DNA from: Ciona savignyi
Taxonomy: Eukaryota > Chordata > Ascidiacea > Phlebobranchia > Cionidae
Assembly: GCA_000149265.1 (NCBI GenBank)
Contig: CH003333.1
Coordinates: 217,227-281,226 of the forward strand
Direction of reading: 5' to 3'
DNA: 64,000 nucleotides
Positions 59,876 to 64,000 of this stretch are shown here, in pieces. Under the pieces are notes generated by a model. That model searched no databases and had not been told where the DNA came from. It worked only from the letters and a program-made list of their open reading frames with translations. Numbering within the stretch: the first letter of the stretch is position 1; each line of letters begins with the position of its first letter. Both the position numbers and the translations under genes were made by a program.

Positions 59876-61892
59876 AAAGAAAAGGTATACATAATTAAAT
59901 CAGCATGAATTGCACGCGCGTTCGTTTTTACGAGTTGTTCATTTGATTTGACATGCATTTTTATGTTTGAGGGTCATGCCTCCATTTTATACCCCAAAGC
60001 ATTGATATAGTTAGATTATGCAAGAACAAGTTAGTGCGGAGCAACGGTATCGGTGTCACTCCAACATGGTCATACACATACAACGTTTAATGAAATGTGT
60101 AAAAGTTTGTCTACGTACATAGCGAAATGAAATAGTTATGTGAAAGCATATATTATTTGAGTATTTAATATTCATTGTCAACCAAATTCTTTTGCAAAAA
60201 CGCATATCACCGTCCTGTCCGTTATTCATATTTTCACTGATTCCATTATTTTCTCTTTTTATGTCTGTGACGTGTCACGCACCGGTAGAGATGACTTTCG
60301 ATTCTTTGCCGACTCCAGATCATAGGGTTTAAATCGGGTTTATTCAAATATGTGTCATCTCACGACACAGCCATTTGATGATAGCGGATACAAGGGTTGG
60401 GAGGAGGGGGGGTTCTTAATTGACTAATGAGCGCGAATTAAACAGCGAATAGTCGTTTTATTGCTTGTGGTGACGGGTGATTGTGCCTTTCTCGTGCAGA
60501 ACTGACCATAGAGGTCTATTATTTGGTTAAACGCTATCTAGAAGCTTACAATATTAGGGACTCTGTACTTGATATTGTTTTTTTAAGAACATTCAGTCAG
60601 GATCTCAATCGTCCCAAAGCCATTAAGAACTAAATAACATTTTTCCCTGACGTGTTATTACAATAAATAAAACTATTTTCAAAGTTATGACCAATCGTTA
60701 CAAAAACCTTCATTTTTAAATTTGGAGATATAAACTTATATCCCATTTTAATTTTATTTTGCATTGAATTTGAGTAAAATGTCTCTTGGTCGGTAATTTG
60801 CTATTGTAATAATTTGTTTGTGCGCACAGTTTGCACAACATGTATAATCTTTACAAACATGACTGCAGGGCCCAGTCATGATCAAACGATAAAATTGCTG
60901 AAGAACGGAACTAATTTTTTTGTGAATGGCCGAGGTCGGCAGGTGTATAGTAAGCACATTCCGAAAGGTAACTACTGACTGCCAGAATTTATGCAAAAGA
61001 ACAATATTATTACAACAAGCTCGCGCTTAAGAAAAATAAATAGTCCCAGTATAGATTAATTTTGCGTATGTGTAGGATCGCTTATCATTTTTGTAAATGC
61101 GGTGGATAGCGGCAGTTTTCAAACATACCGCGAGATTGAACAGGCGTTTAGTACAGACAGAAAATGTAAGTATTCTGTTAGGCACAAATTATTAACAATA
61201 TGGAAAATATTGATTTTGTTCGGTGCACGTAGCTGATATGTCTGTGACAATTTATCAACATGAGCCGTGCTGCCGAAAGTGTTCTCATACGATTACCGAT
61301 ACCTCAAGCGCAACTAATTTAGTTTTTACACAAACCCTAGTTTTTTGGTGGTGTTACTGGTATGGAGAAAAGCAGCTTAGACTGACAAGATAAATGCCCA
61401 TTTCGAGGGACGCGAGTACAAATTCAATGTCACAATCGGCGCGACGGGCAACCAGATCAGGTTTTTTATAAATGTCAGGACGTATGTAAACTTGCTTGTT
61501 AAAGTCGCATCAACGTAATGTCACCTGCCGATAAGGAATAGGCTATGGCAATTTTAAATTCAGTTTAAAATTTTGTAACGTTTTATTGCAAATACATAGG
61601 CCAATTTAGGGCAAAGTTCAAAGTTATATTTTATCACAGGCTTAATCATGTATCATAGGTTAATAGTTTATCATAGTTCTATAGTCATTTATATGCTTTC
61701 AGTAGTATACATTGTGTAAACGAAATATGCTTTTTTGCAAATTTTGTCAAAACTGTTTAGAGATATAAAATTGAATATACAGATACTTAATCTTTAGTCA
61801 GTCACACCTTTAAAATATATTAGTATTATTAATTATTAATGATTTGATTCAATAGAATTATTGGGAATTGAGTTGAATATTATAGGAATAAA

Positions 61893-62825
61893 ATGAATTT
61901 TAGCAGCACTATGCCGACTGCTCAGGACAATTATACCACCGAAGCGTCGATTAGAAAATCGTCAGATTTTTTAGTGTTGGAACAATGTATAGTGGTCGTG
62001 CTGCTGGTGGCAAGTTTATACAAAGTAATCGTGTCATTTATTTTTACGATCCAAGCCAAAGCATCGCCAATAAGGATGCAGAATTATTTCATCCTTGCTT
62101 CAGTTGGCCTTTTGTTTATACGATCCTGTATGTTTCAAGTCGAATTGTACTTCATTCCGACACTTGATTCTCACTGCATTGCATTCTCCGCTGTTAACGT
62201 AGTGTTGGCCAACTTAAACCGAGCTTCTATTTATCTCATTCTCTGTATGCGGCAGAAAGGTCTCTATGTTTCGCCACTTTTGTCAAATCTCAACACGAAA
62301 TGTGTTAGAATATTAACTGGCACGATTACCGCGGGCGTCACCATACTACCGATCGTGTTAATAGGTATGTTGCTCGCTGTAAAATACGAACTGAGAGGCC
62401 ATGAATGCGTCAACGTGTATACAAGTGGATTCCTACAGATTGCTGTGCCATTTGTGTATATCATACAAGCTCTGTTTCAAATCATTTTGCTGGGGCTTGT
62501 GCTAAATCCAATTGTGAAACATATGCTAAAGCGCAACGTGAATAATAAATTGTCAAGTATAGTTTTACACCTGAGTGTCTCAACTGCGGTATGCGTCTTT
62601 ACGGATGTTGCCTTCATGGCATTTTCAATCAATCCATCAAAATTGTTCTCATTTCACTTTATTGCGATCGTTTACGGGTTGAACACCTTAATCAATGTGA
62701 CTGCTGTGTTGTTCAGTTATGTGGATTACAAGCGTCGATTCATACCATGTCGGAAACAGGAAGAACCAGCTTCTTCCAATAACAGTACGGAGACGGGGAG
62801 ATCTGGTCAACAAACTCAATGCTAA
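61893..62825 (+). CDS. Orphan seven-transmembrane protein, single exon, 310 aa
   Basis: Seven hydrophobic segments at about residues 29-55, 63-80, 92-118, 139-163, 182-207, 220-245 and 252-276, after a short N-terminus with N-glycosylation sites (NFSS, NYTT). The end of TM3 reads NLNRASIYLILCMRQKGLY instead of DRY, TM7 lacks NPxxY, and a Cys before TM3 (SHC) plus a Cys in the second extracellular loop (GHECVN) could form the usual disulfide. This suggests a GPCR-like receptor of a divergent, perhaps tunicate-specific group. The A-rich ATG context (aataaaATGAAT) is the only in-frame start. Ligand and G-protein coupling are unknown. Confidence 0.8.
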   Translation: MNFSSTMPTAQDNYTTEASIRKSSDFLVLEQCIVVVLLVASLYKVIVSFIFTIQAKASPIRMQNYFILASVGLLFIRSCMFQVELYFIPTLDSHCIAFSAVNVVLANLNRASIYLILCMRQKGLYVSPLLSNLNTKCVRILTGTITAGVTILPIVLIGMLLAVKYELRGHECVNVYTSGFLQIAVPFVYIIQALFQIILLGLVLNPIVKHMLKRNVNNKLSSIVLHLSVSTAVCVFTDVAFMAFSINPSKLFSFHFIAIVYGLNTLINVTAVLFSYVDYKRRFIPCRKQEEPASSNNSTETGRSGQQTQC

Positions 62826-63160
62826 CGGACCATATTTGCTAGATGTGTATGTCATTATATAAATAATATTGTAAGTGAAATTATATTTGTGTATATATTT
62901 CTGATGGAAATAATTTGTTCCTAAAATCACACTAACTAAGTATTTTTTGCTTTTAATATTCGCTCTAATGCTTTACTTAATACAAATGTTGATTGAAGAG
63001 TCGCTACTCGGTATTGAGATGCAAATATAGAAACCCGAGTTGGGACTATAGTAAAAGTACAAGATTAGCAAATTAAATGTAAATCGTTACTATTTAAATA
63101 TAATGCAAAATAATTATTAGTTTTGTTTTAACAACTTAAAGGTCCAGTTTTCGTTTCCAC

Positions 63161-63166
63161 AATAAA
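63161..63166 (+). terminator. Poly(A) signal candidate of 7TM gene
   Basis: AATAAA about 335 nt after the stop codon. Confidence 0.45.
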
Positions 63167-63236
63167 AACACGAAAAAATGCTTTGGCAAATAAATATAAA
63201 ACAGGAAAAAGGTAAAGCACAAAGGTCTTTCTATTT

Positions 63237-64000
63237 CAGGGGTTCCCAAGCTTTTCTCAGGACGACCCCAAAGACAACTTTCAAGTGTCCAGTGCGACCC
63301 AAGGTCAATATATATTAATTACAAAAAAAATGAGTTTCCATGTGTCTCTGAAGTTTATTAGGTTTCAGTGATTCCTCGGCAAGTTCTTTAGAGCACACAA
63401 CACATATTCCTTTCCCACTAACGTCAGCAATCCCGTACTTATCCAGAAATAATGGATTGATAGAACGTTTACGTTTTTTGGTGAAATTTTCAGTAGGTGT
63501 TTTAAAAAACTTTTCCATTATGGCTGAAAAACAAGTTTTATTTAATAAACACATTTCGATTAATTCTATTACACAAGCACGTTACATGGTCTTATGTATA
63601 CTGCCTGAGGCTTGAACTTACTTTACTTATTCCTTGAAAAAGAATTTAAGCACACACAGGTAGAGCATGTGCTTACTTGCCTCTGCTAGCCTATCATTTA
63701 TAAAAAAAGCATGGATTAGAAAAAAAGTCAACTGCTTGATAGCCATTATATGCTATTTTGATTGAAAACTGAAAAGCCTAACCTACTCTTTCACTGCTAT
63801 TCCAAATTTAAATTAAATATTAGTTCCAATACTTGTCAGCCTACTGATAGCAAACTATCTTTGCTGCAAAGTACATACAAACAATTCAACTCTGCAAATC
63901 AACAACGTGTCATTCCATTATGAACAATCAAACAGTGATGTCACAATAAGCACCTACATTTTCGATAGCATAAGTACAGACTTAGTTAGAGTGATGCCTA
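63237..64000 (-). mobile_element. hAT-type transposon end, extends beyond window
   Basis: The left terminus CAGGGGTTCCCAAGC at 63237 has the hAT end signature. The facing sequence (gtcgtcctgagaaaagc on minus) is typical subterminal DNA. The transposase N-terminal frame lies 78 nt inside. No second terminus was found before 64000. Confidence 0.7.
63315..63554 (-). pseudogene. hAT transposase N-terminus with BED-like zinc finger
   Basis: MEKFFKTPTENFTKKRKRS, INPLFLDKYGIADVSGKG and CVVCSKELAEESLKPNKLQ with a following HMETH give the KRKR nuclear signal and the CxxC...HxxxH finger of ZBED5-like hAT transposases. The frame stops at FFCN, and the catalytic domain is absent between here and the terminus at 63237, so the copy looks internally deleted. 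Confidence 0.7.

Larger units (their letters stand above)
57764..61892. other. Intergenic between SF3B2 and 7TM gene
   Basis: The left part holds the SF3B2 promoter and a tandem duplication with an inserted MITE (58076-58640). A Leu/Ser-tRNA-like monomer lies at 59769-59875. No exon was recognised elsewhere. Confidence 0.5.

Overview
The window reads as animal nuclear DNA, most likely from an ascidian tunicate of the Ciona type. This is inferred from small introns with clean GT/AG borders, gene spacing of a few kilobases, AT-rich intergenic DNA, many tRNA-derived short repeats, and single-copy genes that match vertebrate orthologues exon by exon. Species was not tested.

Layout. 1-2760 (+) holds the 3' two thirds of a CYP2-like cytochrome P450 with one apparent single-base frameshift upstream of the haem cysteine. 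4577-10841 (+) is a ten-exon secreted, probably GPI-anchored carboxylesterase/cholinesterase-like gene (653 aa). 10941-16956 (+) is a nearly intact Ty3/gypsy-type LTR retrotransposon with two 489-bp LTRs that look identical by eye and a 4-bp target duplication; it lies 100 bp past the esterase stop codon. 18410-23811 (+) encodes a C2-like, serine/arginine-rich protein that I cannot name, with a frame break in its last exon. 26670-40322 (+), possibly to about 41685, is MMS22L, the replication-fork repair partner of TONSL. One of its introns holds a 2,333-bp DNA transposon with 581-bp inverted repeats and TTAA ends, carrying decayed THAP and P2X7-C-like domains (Kolobok-like).

43141-43575 is a 28-bp minisatellite, followed by an ETS/NRF1-type GC-rich motif cluster. 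44703-45650 (-) is a small TATA-box gene for a secreted, dibasic-rich 194-aa precursor that I do not recognise. Then come three housekeeping genes in tandem on the minus strand, read in the order SF3B2 (intronless), ELP3 (two exons) and THG1L (five exons, 283 aa). 61893-62825 (+) is a single-exon orphan seven-transmembrane protein. The right edge holds the terminus and N-terminal zinc-finger exon of a hAT transposon.

Two tRNA-derived repeat families are scattered throughout. One is a composite SINE of about 290 bp with about 20 full or partial copies, densest in MMS22L introns and around THG1L. The other is an approximately 95-nt monomer resembling a class II (Leu/Ser) tRNA. Functionally the conserved genes cover splicing (SF3B2), tRNA modification and maturation (ELP3, THG1L) and replication-fork repair (MMS22L). 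The most novel candidates are the secreted precursor, the orphan 7TM, the C2-like protein and the Kolobok-like element.
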